A DNA stretch of 64,000 nucleotides from Novosphingobium pokkalii (GCF_014652855.1 NZ_BMZP01000002.1:124001-188000), one strand, 5' to 3'. Positions 25,747 through 34,545 are shown, counted from the first letter of the stretch. Notes: generated from the sequence alone by a model not told the origin. Program-made: numbers and translations.

Positions 25747-28581
25747 CTAGTGGGCCGCGCCCCAGCTCGGCCCCACGCCGATCTCCACGCCCAAGGGCAC
25801 GGTCAGGTGCACCGCTGGCGCCGCCGCCCCCGCCATCACGGCGTGGATGATCTCGCTGGCCTTCGCCACGTCGTCCTCGGGCAGTTCGAACACCAGTTCG
25901 TCGTGCACCTGCAACAGCATCTTCACCCGCGACAGGCCGGCCTCTGCCAGCGCCGGGCCCATGCGGGCCATGGCGCGCTTGATGATATCGGCGCTGGTGC
26001 CCTGGATCGGGGCATTGATCGCGGCGCGCTCACTGCCCTGGCGTTCGGCCTGGGTCTTGGAATTGATGCGCGGGAACCACGTCTTGCGGCCGAACAGGGT
26101 TTCGGAATAGCCCTGCGCCCGCACGCTCTCCAGCGTCTCGTGGATATAGCGCTGGATGCCGGGGAACCGCTCGAAATAGCGGTCGATCATCGCCTGCGCT
26201 TCATCGGCGCTGGTGCCCAGCCGCGTCGCCAGGCCCCAGCGGCTGATGCCATAGAGAATCGCGAAGTTGATCGTCTTGGCGCGGCCGCGCGTGTCGCGGT
26301 TCACTTCGCCGAACAACTCGCGCGCGGTGCGGGCGTGAATGTCCTCGCCCTGCTCGAACGCCTCGCGCAGCGGGGCCACGTCGGCGATATGCGCGGCCAG
26401 GCGCAACTCGATCTGCGAGTAGTCCGCGCTCAGCAGCACATGCCCCGGCTCAGCCACGAAAGCCTCGCGGATCTGGCGCCCGATCTCGGTGCGGATCGGG
26501 ATGTTCTGCAAGTTGGGATCGTTGGACGAAAGCCGCCCGGTCTGCGCGCCGACCAGGCTGTAACTGGTGTGCACCCGCCCGGTATCGGGGTTGATCGCGG
26601 CCTGGAGCGCATCGGTATAGGTGCTTTTCAGCTTGGACAACTGGCGCCATTCCAGCACCAGCGTCGCCACTTCCGCGCCCTGCCCGGCCAGGGTTTCCAG
26701 CACCGACTGGTCGGTGGAATACTGCCCGCTCTTGCCTTTCTTGCCGCCCTTGTAGCCCAGCTTGTCGAACAGCACGTCGCCCAGTTGCTTGGGGCTGCCG
26801 ATGGTGAAAGGGCCGCCCGCCTTCTCGTGGATCACCGCTTCCAGCCGGGCGATCTCGGTGGCGAAAGTGCTCGAAAGCCCGGCCAGCACCTCGCGATCGA
26901 CGCGGATGCCGTGGCGTTCCATCTGCGCCACCACCGGCACCAGCGGGCGGTCGACCCGCTGGTAGACGCGCGTGCCGCCTTCGTCGGACAGGCGCGGGGC
27001 AAAAAGCTGGTGCAGGCGCCAGGTCACTTCGGCATCTTCGGCGGCATAGCGCGTGGCATCGGCCAGCGGCACTTCGGCAAACGAGATCTGCTTCTTGCCG
27101 GTGCCGCACACGTCCTTGAACAGCATCGTGGTGTGCCCAAGGTGCCGACTGGCCAGCTCGTCCATGCCATGCCCGGCCACGCCGGTCTCGCCGCGCCCGG
27201 CATCGAGGCAGAAGCTCATCACCATGGTATCGTCGATCGGCGCCACGGCAATGCCGTGCCGCGCCAGCACGGTGAGGTCATACTTGATGTTCTGCCCCAC
27301 CTTGAGCACCGCATCGCTTTCCAGCAGCGGCTTGAGCGCGGCCAGCGCGGCCTCGCGCGGGATCTGCACCGGCGCCTCGGCAAACATGTCGGCGCCGCGA
27401 TGGCCCAGCGGAATGTAGCAGGCCTCGCCCGCCCCCGTCGCCAGGCTCACGCCCACCAGATCGGCGCGCATCGAATCGAGCGCGGAGGTTTCGGTGTCGA
27501 TCGCCACGGTCCGCGCGGCAAAGGCGCGCGCGATCCAGTCCTGCAAGGCCTCCATCGTCTGCACGCAAGGGTAGGCATCGCGGTCGATCGCCGGCCAGGT
27601 CGGTAGCGCCTGGCGCGTCGATTCGACCGGTGCGGGCGCCGAGGCGGCCGATTCGCCCGTGCCTGCCCCTGCGCTCGCCGTGACCGGGGCCGGCGCGCCC
27701 AGCTTGCGCAACAGGCTGGTAAAGCCATGGGTGGTCAGGAACGCGGCCAGCGGCTCGGGCGGAATCGGGCCGAGGGCAAAGTCTTCCAGCGGCACGGGCA
27801 GCGGGCAATCTTCCTTCAGCGCCACCAGTTGGCGCGACAGGCGGGCCATGTCGGCCTGCTCGATCAGGCTTTCGCGCAGCTTGCTGGCCTTCATTCCCGG
27901 CGCAGCGGCCAGGGCCTGCTCCAGCCCGCCGTGCTCCTGGATCAGCTTGGTCGCGGTCTTGGGGCCGATGCCGCGAATCCCCGGCACGTTGTCCACCGCG
28001 TCGCCCATCAGGGCCAGCACGTCGCCCACCAGTTCGGGCGGCACGCCAAACTTTTCCACCACTTCGGGAATGCCGATGCGCTGGTTCTTCATCGTGTCGA
28101 GCATGTCGACGCAGCCCGCGCCGCCCTGCGCGCACTGGCCGACCAGTTGCATCAGGTCCTTGTCCGACGAAACGATCGTCACGTCCCAGCCCTGCGCCGT
28201 GGCGGCGCGGGCATAGCTGGCGATCAGGTCGTCGGCTTCCAGGCCTTCTTCCTCGATGCAGGCCAGGCTGAACGCGCGCGTGGCATCGCGGATCAGCGGG
28301 AACTGCGGCTTCAGGTCTTCGGGCGGCGGCGGCCGATTGGCCTTGTACTGATCATAGAGATCGTTGCGGAACGTGATCGAGCCCTTGTCGAGGATTACCG
28401 CCAGGTGCGTGGGCCCATCGGCCTGGTGCAGGTCTTCGGCCAGGCGCCACAGCATCGTGGTATAGCCATAGACCGCGCCTACCGGCACGCCTTGCGGGTT
28501 GGTCAGCGGCGGCAGGCGGTGATAGGCGCGGAAGATGTAGGCCGAGCCATCGACGAGATAGAGGTGGTTGCGGGAATCCAT
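25747..28581 (-). CDS. polA: DNA polymerase I
   Basis: PolA fills gaps and removes RNA primers. It has 944 residues and all three activities. The 5'-3' nuclease (about 1-300) has YLVDGSAYIFRAYH. The 3'-5' proofreading domain has intact DEDDy residues in AIDTETSALD, NIKYDLTVL and YAAEDAEVTW. The polymerase has motif A LSADYSQIELR, motif B with RGRAKTINFAILYG and motif C QVHDELVFELP. The start MDSRNHLYLVDG is chosen because it abuts the nuclease core. A palindrome pair lies just downstream. Confidence 0.97.
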   Translation of the reverse strand: MDSRNHLYLVDGSAYIFRAYHRLPPLTNPQGVPVGAVYGYTTMLWRLAEDLHQADGPTHLAVILDKGSITFRNDLYDQYKANRPPPPEDLKPQFPLIRDATRAFSLACIEEEGLEADDLIASYARAATAQGWDVTIVSSDKDLMQLVGQCAQGGAGCVDMLDTMKNQRIGIPEVVEKFGVPPELVGDVLALMGDAVDNVPGIRGIGPKTATKLIQEHGGLEQALAAAPGMKASKLRESLIEQADMARLSRQLVALKEDCPLPVPLEDFALGPIPPEPLAAFLTTHGFTSLLRKLGAPAPVTASAGAGTGESAASAPAPVESTRQALPTWPAIDRDAYPCVQTMEALQDWIARAFAARTVAIDTETSALDSMRADLVGVSLATGAGEACYIPLGHRGADMFAEAPVQIPREAALAALKPLLESDAVLKVGQNIKYDLTVLARHGIAVAPIDDTMVMSFCLDAGRGETGVAGHGMDELASRHLGHTTMLFKDVCGTGKKQISFAEVPLADATRYAAEDAEVTWRLHQLFAPRLSDEGGTRVYQRVDRPLVPVVAQMERHGIRVDREVLAGLSSTFATEIARLEAVIHEKAGGPFTIGSPKQLGDVLFDKLGYKGGKKGKSGQYSTDQSVLETLAGQGAEVATLVLEWRQLSKLKSTYTDALQAAINPDTGRVHTSYSLVGAQTGRLSSNDPNLQNIPIRTEIGRQIREAFVAEPGHVLLSADYSQIELRLAAHIADVAPLREAFEQGEDIHARTARELFGEVNRDTRGRAKTINFAILYGISRWGLATRLGTSADEAQAMIDRYFERFPGIQRYIHETLESVRAQGYSETLFGRKTWFPRINSKTQAERQGSERAAINAPIQGTSADIIKRAMARMGPALAEAGLSRVKMLLQVHDELVFELPEDDVAKASEIIHAVMAGAAAPAVHLTVPLGVEIGVGPSWGAAH

Positions 28582-28918
28582 GGGCCAAGCTCCTAGCGCG
28601 TCTGTGCCGTTTTGGAAAAGGCTGCTTGGCAAGAGCGGCCCGCGCGCCGCTGCAAGGCCCCGATGTGTGCACCTGCGTAAGAAACCGGATGGGGATTTAA
28701 CGCTTCATCGCTGCAACAGGGCGCTTGGGCGCAGCAGCGCTCGCGCAAAAAACCCTTGCCGCTAAGGGCGATAGCGACGGCCCGTCGCAATGCTGTCGTC
28801 TTGTGCTTGCAAGCCGATGAATTGCCGATTAATTGGGACGTCGAAGTCTACCGTGGGAGTAGGCTTTGCGGCGGGTTTTTGCCCGGCGCGGTTCACTTCA
28901 ATCCAGGGATTGTAACGC
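28582..28918. other. 337-base divergent intergenic region, polA / small lipoprotein
   Basis: It must hold promoters for polA (minus) and the lipoprotein (plus). A weak hairpin CCCTTGCCGCTAAGGG lies near 28752. No tRNA or recognised small RNA is seen. An AT-richer patch near 28820-28850 (CCGATTAATTGG) could be part of the lipoprotein promoter. Confidence 0.4.
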
Positions 28919-29116
28919 ATGCGCAAGCTCATCCTCGCCGCCGTCGCCGGCACCGCCTTCGCCCTCGCCGGCTGCTCGGAAAAGCCGGCTGACACCGCCA
29001 CTGAAGCTGCCAGCGAAGCCGCTGACGCTTCGGCCGACGCTTCGGCTGCTGCTGCTGACGCCAGCGCTTCGGCTTCGGAAGCCGCCGCTGACGCGAGCGC
29101 TGCCGCGAAGATGTAA
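28919..29116 (+). CDS. Small Ala/Asp/Ser-repeat lipoprotein
   Basis: This is 65 residues. A lipoprotein signal peptide (MRKLILAAVAGTAFALAGC, lipobox LAGC with Cys19) leads a short mature chain of repeated Ala/Ser/Asp/Glu (ADASADASAAAADASASASE). It is expected to be acylated and anchored in the envelope, with a flexible acidic alpha-helical tail reminiscent of Lpp- or entericidin-size lipoproteins, but no family is assigned. A ribosome site AGGG lies upstream, and a strong terminator at 29148 supports a short single-gene transcript. Confidence 0.78.
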   Translation: MRKLILAAVAGTAFALAGCSEKPADTATEAASEAADASADASAAAADASASASEAAADASAAAKM

Positions 29117-29147
29117 TCCCCGCCCGCAAGGGCAGGTTACAGATAGA

Positions 29148-29179
29148 AAAGGGCGTAGCCTCGCGGCTGCGCCCTTTTT
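29148..29179 (+). terminator. Rho-independent terminator of the small lipoprotein gene
   Basis: The stem AAAGGGCGTAGCC / GGCTGCGCCCTTT has a TCGC loop (one internal mismatch) followed by T residues, 30 bases after the stop codon. Confidence 0.92.
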
Positions 29180-29256
29180 CGCATGCCCCGCTTTCGCAGA
29201 TGCAGCGCGATTCGCGGGGATGGCGATGTGCGGTGCAGCGATCTTGCGCTGTGCGT

Positions 29257-29346
29257 CCACCACCCCCCAACCCCCTCCTCTAAAGAGGATGGGGAGCAAG
29301 ACACAAAAACCCCCCTCCTCTTCAGAGGAGGGGGTTGGGGGTGGTG
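29257..29346. repeat. Inverted pair of GC-rich palindromes (CCCCCTCCTC family)
   Basis: The left unit (29257-29294) is slightly degenerate (CCCCTCCTCT...AGAGGATGGGG); the right unit (29311-29346) has the perfect CCCCCTCCTC/GAGGAGGGGG stem and a TTGGGGGTGGTG tail. The arrangement is the same as the pairs that flank the DUF559 ORF at 50780 and 51240. Confidence 0.9.
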
Positions 29347-29366
29347 CTGAGCCTGGCGCCAAGGGG

Positions 29367-29499
29367 CTTCGACAAGCTCAGCCCGAACGGCTGTCGTTCT
29401 CGAATTCTCCAGCGTTCCCCGTTCGTCCTGAGCCCGTCGAAGGACGCAAGCGCGGCGCCTGACCCCTAGCAGGCTTCGACACAAGCTCAGCCCGAACGG
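29367..29499. repeat. Three copies of a short dispersed repeat (CTTCGACAAGCTCAGCCC type)
   Basis: Copy 1 is at 29367-29390, copy 2 (inverted, slightly diverged) at 29419-29442, and copy 3 at 29474-29499. All contain CTTCGAC, AGCTCAG and CCGAACGG. This resembles a dispersed intergenic repeat common in sphingomonads. Confidence 0.85.
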
Positions 29500-29527
29500 G
29501 AACGCGGGAAACCAGGCTCCGACAGCC

Positions 29528-30517
29528 TCAGCGCCGCCGCGAAACCTCACCCGTCAGGTTGGGGCCATCCGAGGGCGTCAGGAACCCTTCATAGAGCGCG
29601 GCGGCGATGCGCGAGATCATGCCGGCTTGCGCCGTGTGATTCTCCGGGCCCGCCACGAAGATCGCCATGGCCACGTGGCGGCCATCGGGCATGCGCACGA
29701 TGCCGACATCGTCGGTGACGCCGGCCAGCGTGCCGGTCTTGTGGGCCAGCAGCACGCCTTCGGGCAAGCCGGCGCGGATGCGGTTCTTGCCGGTGCTGGT
29801 GCGGGTCATGGTGTCGAGCAGCACGGCGCGGGCCTGGGGGCTGAGCGCGCCGCCGCGGTCGATCGCCGAGAGCAGCGCGATCATCGCGCGCGGCGTGCTC
29901 GACGTGCCGGTGTCGATCGCACGGGCCGGGTTGATTCGCCCGTCATCGCGCACCAGCGTGGCCATGGTGTGGTCGAGATGCTGGCCGGAAATGCCGGTCT
30001 GCACCAGGAAGCGGTTCACTGCGCCGATCCCGCCCACGGCGGCGATCAGGCCGTCGGTGGCATGGTTGTCGCTGCGCGTGATCGAGCGTTCGATCAGGGT
30101 CTGGGCAGTATAGACCGGGCCGGGGCGGACCATCGCCACCAGGTTGCGGCGCCCGGCCGGCTCGGGCACGGGCATCATCATCGGCAGGGGCTGGTCCAGC
30201 CGGAACTTGCCCTGCTCCACCATCTGGAGGAACGTGGCGGCCACGGCGACTTTGGCCGTGCTGGCCATGGGGAACGGCATGTCGCCATTGATCAGCACCT
30301 GCCCGCCGCCATCGAGATCCATCGCGGCCACGCCCACGCGACCGCGCGCAGCGGCCACGATCGAGGCGACGCGCTGCTGGATCGCCAGGTCGCGCGCGCT
30401 CTGCACGGCGGCCGGCGGGCGGCTCTGCACCGCCGGAGAGGTGGCCGCCAGGGCCGGAAGCACGGCCAGTGCGGCCGCGAGAATGCGCAATTTACGCTTT
30501 GATGGAAGCCCGACCAT
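29528..30517 (-). CDS. Class A beta-lactamase-like serine hydrolase
   Basis: This 329-residue secreted protein (signal peptide about 1-35) has the class A penicillin-binding fold. Catalytic motifs are SxxK in PMASTAKVAVA, SDN in ITRSDNHATD and KTG in LAHKTGTLAG. The omega-loop Glu of true class A enzymes (ExxLN) is not obvious in its place (RINPARAIDTGT), so efficient deacylation of beta-lactams is uncertain and another substrate is possible. It follows dnaB on the same strand after 146 bases, with a possible TATAAG -10 box (near 30540). Confidence 0.9.
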   Translation of the reverse strand: MVGLPSKRKLRILAAALAVLPALAATSPAVQSRPPAAVQSARDLAIQQRVASIVAAARGRVGVAAMDLDGGGQVLINGDMPFPMASTAKVAVAATFLQMVEQGKFRLDQPLPMMMPVPEPAGRRNLVAMVRPGPVYTAQTLIERSITRSDNHATDGLIAAVGGIGAVNRFLVQTGISGQHLDHTMATLVRDDGRINPARAIDTGTSSTPRAMIALLSAIDRGGALSPQARAVLLDTMTRTSTGKNRIRAGLPEGVLLAHKTGTLAGVTDDVGIVRMPDGRHVAMAIFVAGPENHTAQAGMISRIAAALYEGFLTPSDGPNLTGEVSRRR

Positions 30518-30663
30518 TATGAAGGATTAACCCAACCCGCCTTATAATTTCGTTGCGTCACGATAAGCCATTGTGACTCCGGCGCAAAGGCAGTGGGTTC
30601 CCTGATTCGCCGCCACCCGGCGCACGCGGGCTGCATTTCGTCGCAAGTGTAAAACCGCGCGCC

Positions 30664-32169
30664 TCAATCGTCCATGTCGTGCATCATCTGGTCGGGCGCG
30701 AGATCGCTGAATCGCGTGATCCGCGCTTCGAAGCGCAGGCGCACCTTGCCGGTGGAGCCGTGGCGCTGCTTGGCCACGATCAGTTCGGCCAGGCCGAACA
30801 CGCGCTCCATTTCCGCGGCCCAGGCGGCGTGCGCCTCGTGGACTTTGGCATCGTCGCTTTCGATCGGGCGCTTCGGCTCGCGCGAGGCGACGTAGTAGTC
30901 CTCGCGGAACACGAACCAGACCATGTCGGCGTCCTGCTCGATCGAGCCCGATTCGCGCAGGTCCGACAGCATCGGGCGCTTGTCGTCGCGCTGCTCCACC
31001 GCACGCGAAAGCTGCGAGAGCGCGATCACCGGAACCGAGAGTTCCTTGGCCAGGGTCTTCAATCCGCGCGAGATTTCCGAGATTTCGTTGACGCGGTTGT
31101 CCGACCGGCCCGAGCCTGACAGCAACTGGAGATAGTCGACCACGATCAGGCCGATGTCGTGCCGGCGCTTGAGCCGGCGGGCGCGGGTGCGCAGTGCGCC
31201 GATGGAAAGGCCGGGCGTATCGTCGATGTAGAGCGGCAGTTCGGCCAGGCGCTGGCTGGCGAACGAAAGCTGCTGGAAATCCTCGCGGCTGATACGGCCC
31301 ATGCGCAGCGATTCGGAACTGATCCCGGATTGTTCGGCCAGGATGCGGGTGGCAAGCTGGTCGGCGCTCATTTCCAGGCTGAAGAAGGCTACCGCCGCGC
31401 CCACCGAATCCTTGGCCGAAATGCCGCGCGACATGTCGTCGCGCAGCCGGTCGGCGCAGTTGAACGCGATGTTGGTGACCAGCGAGGTCTTGCCCATGCC
31501 GGGGCGGCCGGCGAGGATGATCAAGTCGGAATCGTGCAGGCCACCGATCTTCTCGTTGACCGAGGTCAGGCCGGTGGTGGTGCCCGAGATGTGGCCGCCC
31601 GAAAGCAGTGCCTTCTCGATCATTTCCAGGCTGGCGCGGGTCGCCTGGCCGAACGTCTGCGCCTCGTTGCCGGTCTGCGCGCCTTCGGCCACGGCAAACA
31701 GCGCCGCTTCGGCCTGCTCGACCTGCTTCAACGGTTCCACCGTCTCGCTGGTGTCCATCGCGCCTTCGACCAGGTTGCGCCCCACGCTGATCAACTCGCG
31801 CAGCAGGGCCAGGTCATAGATCTGCTGGGCGAGTTCGCGCGGCGCCAGCAGGCCCTGCCCGTCGGCGGTCAGCCGCGCGAGATAGGCCGTGCCGCCCAGC
31901 TCCTTGAGTTCCTCGTCGCTTTCGAAATAGGGCTTGAGCGTCACCGGGGTGACCACCGCCTTGCGATCGATCAGCGCCAGGATGCGCTCGAACACGCGGC
32001 CATGCACCGCGGCAAAGAAATGGTCGGACCGCAGCGGCACGGTCATTTCTTCGAGGATGCGGTTGTCGATCAGCACGGCGCCCAGGAAGGCGGCCTCTGC
32101 CTCGACATTGGCGGGAAGCGCACGGACCTCGCTGGCCGGACGCGCGAGAATGGCTTCGCTGGCAGACAT
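30664..32169 (-). CDS. dnaB: Replicative DNA helicase DnaB
   Basis: DnaB is the ring helicase that unwinds the fork and binds primase. It has 501 residues. The N-terminal domain carries PANVEAEAAFLGAVLIDNRI, a linker follows, and the RecA-like domain has Walker A GRPGMGKTSL, Walker B LIVVDYLQLL and ALSQLSRAVEQR. The acidic C-terminus ends DLAPDQMMHDMDD. No intein is present. The start MSASEAILARP is the ATG nearest the conserved region. A DnaA-box-like palindrome lies upstream (32237-32251). Confidence 0.97.
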   Translation of the reverse strand: MSASEAILARPASEVRALPANVEAEAAFLGAVLIDNRILEEMTVPLRSDHFFAAVHGRVFERILALIDRKAVVTPVTLKPYFESDEELKELGGTAYLARLTADGQGLLAPRELAQQIYDLALLRELISVGRNLVEGAMDTSETVEPLKQVEQAEAALFAVAEGAQTGNEAQTFGQATRASLEMIEKALLSGGHISGTTTGLTSVNEKIGGLHDSDLIILAGRPGMGKTSLVTNIAFNCADRLRDDMSRGISAKDSVGAAVAFFSLEMSADQLATRILAEQSGISSESLRMGRISREDFQQLSFASQRLAELPLYIDDTPGLSIGALRTRARRLKRRHDIGLIVVDYLQLLSGSGRSDNRVNEISEISRGLKTLAKELSVPVIALSQLSRAVEQRDDKRPMLSDLRESGSIEQDADMVWFVFREDYYVASREPKRPIESDDAKVHEAHAAWAAEMERVFGLAELIVAKQRHGSTGKVRLRFEARITRFSDLAPDQMMHDMDD

Positions 32170-32233
32170 CCGGTCAAAATGAACCAAGCCCGGGGGTGTG
32201 GCAAGGCGGCGACGCGCGTTGCCGGGCGGAGCG

Positions 32234-32251
32234 TTTTCCACAGCCTGTGGA
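32234..32251. promoter_or_regulatory. DnaA-box-like sequence in a small palindrome upstream of dnaB
   Basis: TTTTCCACA (one mismatch to TTATCCACA) overlaps the perfect palindrome TCCACAG-C-CTGTGGA. It lies about 65 bp upstream of the dnaB start, between divergent genes. Binding by DnaA is a guess. Confidence 0.35.
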
Positions 32252-32343
32252 CGGTTTGCCCCGCTCTGGCACCAAGGTAGGAGGGGCCAGGCCCGGCAAG
32301 GCGCTTGCTGCGCGGCGCGCCATGTTGCAACACTCGAGGCCTT

Positions 32344-32826
32344 ATGGCGGACCCGCGCATCTCGCATATCGAGCTGGACGAAGCGACCATCGTCTGGCGC
32401 AACGCCGATGTGGAGCAGGAGCGCCGCGTGGCGATCTTCGACCTGATCGAGGAAAACACGTTCCGCCCCTTGCGCGCCTGCGCCGCCGGCCACGAAGGCC
32501 CCTATCGCCTGCGCCTCTCGGTGACGGACGGGCGCCTCACGCTTGACGTTGCCGACGAAGCCGGGGCCCTGCTCGAAAGCATCGTGCTCGGTTTGGGGCG
32601 CTTCCGCCGCCCGATCCGCGAATACTTCGCGATCTGCGACAGCTATTACCAGGCGATCCGCCGCGCCACCGCGCAAGAGATCGAGACGATCGACATGGCC
32701 CGGCGCGGCATCCACAACGAAGCGGCCGAAATGCTGCTGGAGCGGCTGGATGGCAAAGTGGAAACCGACTTTGCCACCGCCCGCCGCCTGTTCACCCTGA
32801 TCTGCGTGCTGCACATCCGGGGGTAG
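32344..32826 (+). CDS. UPF0262 family protein
   Basis: This is a 160-residue conserved alphaproteobacterial protein of unknown function. Family features are the N-terminal HIELDEATIVWRNADVEQERRVAIFDLIEENTF in shape, LGRFRRPIREYFAICDSYYQAI in the centre, and IDMARRGIHNEAAEMLLERL near the end. It is cytoplasmic, with no signal or TM segment. It is divergent from dnaB. The 148-bp hairpin element follows 100 bases downstream. Confidence 0.9.
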   Translation: MADPRISHIELDEATIVWRNADVEQERRVAIFDLIEENTFRPLRACAAGHEGPYRLRLSVTDGRLTLDVADEAGALLESIVLGLGRFRRPIREYFAICDSYYQAIRRATAQEIETIDMARRGIHNEAAEMLLERLDGKVETDFATARRLFTLICVLHIRG

Positions 32827-32925
32827 GGCATTTTCAAGGCAGGTGGAATCGCTTGCCGACTCGCAAAATGCCGCAAATCAAAAGGCTGGAGCGTCAGCTT
32901 TGCCGCAGTCAAAGTTGAACAGGTC

Positions 32926-33073
32926 CTAGGGCCTGTGGGGATTTAGGTCAGGGCGGAGCGAGAATGGCTGATTTTCGCGACCCGGAGCGCAGCGTACTTT
33001 TGGTACGTGAGCACCGGAAGCGCGAAAAGCGGCCGTTCGCAGCCCGCCATGGCCTAAATCCCCACAGGCCCTA
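32926..33073. repeat. 148-bp long-hairpin element, copy 2 (inverted)
   Basis: The terminal arms 32929-32949 and 33051-33071 are complementary. Reading from the zur side, it is about 94 % identical to 23899-24047. Two terminal differences between copies change both partners of a base pair (TTTGGGA against TGTGGGG with matching changes opposite). The TAG stop codon of zur (33073-33071) lies in its edge CTAGGGCC, as with the LytTR gene in copy 1. Confidence 0.92.
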
Positions 33074-33535
33074 GGCCGCGCAGGCCTGGCAGCGGCCGCG
33101 AATTTCCACCACCGGGCGCACGTCGGCAAAGCCGGCTTCGCGCGCGGCTTCGCGCAAGTGGCCGGTCAGGCGGTCGTCGTCGATGTGGGTCACCTGGCCA
33201 CAGGCGTCGCAGATCAGGAAGATGCAGTCGTGGCGGCAGCCGGGGTGACTGTTGGCGACATAGGCATTGGCGCTTTCCACCCGCCGCGCCAGGTTGGTGC
33301 GCACGAACAGGTCGAGGATGCGATAGACGCTGTTGGCGGCCACCCGCTTGCCCCGACGCTGCCCCACGCTTTCGGCAATGTCATAGGCCGAAGCCGGCCG
33401 CTCCTGCGCGGCAAGCGCGGCAAAGACATCGGCGCGCATGTCGGTCCACTGCTCGCCCGAAACGGTCAGCGCCTCGCGCGCGGCGGAAACCAGCCCTTCG
33501 CCGGCATAGTGATGATGATGATGGTGGCCACCCAT
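33071..33535 (-). CDS. zur: Fur-family zinc-responsive repressor (Zur-like)
   Basis: This 154-residue repressor has a winged helix (ERPASAYDIAESVG ... VAANSVYRILDLFV) and a dimer/metal domain. The structural zinc cysteines are in ICDACGQ and RCQACAA, and metal ligands in SHPGCRHDCIF and THIDDD. The spaced CxxC pairs and lack of the Fur HHDH motif suggest Zur rather than Fur. The N-terminus is MGGHHHHHHYAGEG, a natural six-histidine run that may bind zinc itself. The stop codon lies inside the hairpin element downstream. Confidence 0.88.
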   Translation of the reverse strand: MGGHHHHHHYAGEGLVSAAREALTVSGEQWTDMRADVFAALAAQERPASAYDIAESVGQRRGKRVAANSVYRILDLFVRTNLARRVESANAYVANSHPGCRHDCIFLICDACGQVTHIDDDRLTGHLREAAREAGFADVRPVVEIRGRCQACAA

Positions 33536-33571
33536 GCCCTAGAGATAGGCATTGCCGGCCGCGGTTGCAAA

Positions 33572-34267
33572 TCAGTTGCGCGTGAAATCGGGTTTCCACC
33601 ACTGCGGGAACGTGCGCTGCAACGCTTCCACCCGCGCCACGTCCCAGCGCAGGATATAGGGATGGCGCGGATTGCGAAAGGCAAAGTCCTGGTGCTCGGC
33701 CGGGCCGGGATAGAACCCGCGCCACGGCTCGATCCGCGTCACGATCGGCCGTTTCCACAGCTTGAGCGCCTTGAGCTGCGCCAGATAGGCGCGGGCCACG
33801 CGGGCCTGCTCGGGGCCGATCGGCACCAGCGCGTTGCGATATTGCGGGCCTTCGTCCGGCTCCTGCCGGTTGAGCTGGGTGGGATCGCTGGCCACGCCGA
33901 AAAAGACCTGGAGCAACTGGTCATAGCGAATCCGCGCCGGATCGTAAGTGACGCGGATCGATTCGGCATGGCCGGTCGTGCCGGTGCTGACCGTCTCGTA
34001 ATCGGCATCGGCAGCACGGCCGCCTTCGAAGCCGGAAACCACGCTGGTCACGCCCTTGAGATGGCTGAACACCGCCTCCATGCCCCAATAGCAGCCGCCG
34101 GCGAACACGGCGGTCTTGAGGCCGGGCGCCTCGTGTGCGGGAATCACCGCCGCCGGCGCCTGCACCGGCGCATCGGCATGGGCCGGGGCCAGGCAGGCCG
34201 ACAGCGCCAGCAGGGCAAGGGCAGGAATGGCCGCCCCCGGCCAGCGCAGGGAGCGGCGAGCGATCAC
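33572..34267 (-). CDS. msrA: Peptide methionine-S-oxide reductase MsrA, exported
   Basis: MsrA repairs oxidised methionine (S-epimer). It has 231 residues. An export signal with lipobox-like LSAC (about residues 17-20) precedes the enzyme domain, which has AGGCYWGMEAVF (GCxWG active site), GFEGGRAADADYETVSTGTTGHAES and the C-terminal AEHQDFAFRNP. Exported MsrA is unusual but known. The start GTG 34267 overlaps the TGA of a 50-residue membrane protein gene upstream as GTGA, so translation is likely coupled. Confidence 0.9.
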   Translation of the reverse strand: MIARRSLRWPGAAIPALALLALSACLAPAHADAPVQAPAAVIPAHEAPGLKTAVFAGGCYWGMEAVFSHLKGVTSVVSGFEGGRAADADYETVSTGTTGHAESIRVTYDPARIRYDQLLQVFFGVASDPTQLNRQEPDEGPQYRNALVPIGPEQARVARAYLAQLKALKLWKRPIVTRIEPWRGFYPGPAEHQDFAFRNPRHPYILRWDVARVEALQRTFPQWWKPDFTRN

Positions 34268-34416
34268 TGATCGGCACCCACGCTGGGCGCGGCCGATGCT
34301 TCTGCCACGGGTGCAAAGACATGGGCTGCGTTGAACATCGTCACGCCCACGGCCACGGCGCCGATCGCGAAGCCGACCAGGAGCGAACGGAAGAAGTCTT
34401 TCTGAAACAAACCCAT
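34264..34416 (-). CDS. 50-residue membrane protein coupled to msrA
   Basis: This is a short ORF, MGLFQKDFFRSLLVGFAIGA and on, with one hydrophobic segment (about residues 10-36) and an Ala/Pro-rich tail ending GADQ. Its TGA overlaps the GTG of msrA (GTGA). The positively charged N-terminus and uncleaved hydrophobic core suggest an inner-membrane peptide with its tail in the periplasm. I know no family. Coupling with a periplasmic MsrA suggests a shared job, which is inference. Confidence 0.7.
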   Translation of the reverse strand: MGLFQKDFFRSLLVGFAIGAVAVGVTMFNAAHVFAPVAEASAAPSVGADQ

Positions 34417-34545
34417 GAAGATAGTCCGGCAATAATCAGTTTCAAATCGCTACCTAGCACGGAATCGGCGTAAACCCAAGTGCCCATTGGAGCTGGGACG
34501 CCTCTGGTCGGCCAACCATGGTGAGAATTCGATGAACGGCCGCGA

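Larger units (their letters stand above)
29117..29527. other. 411-base gene-free region filled with terminator and repeats
   Basis: In order: terminator (29148-29179), an inverted pair of CCCCCTCCTC palindromes (29257-29346) and three 24-26 bp CTTCGACAAGCTCAGCCC-type repeats (29367-29499). No gene is supported; open frames here run through the repeats. It is a local cluster of two unrelated dispersed repeat families. Confidence 0.7.
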
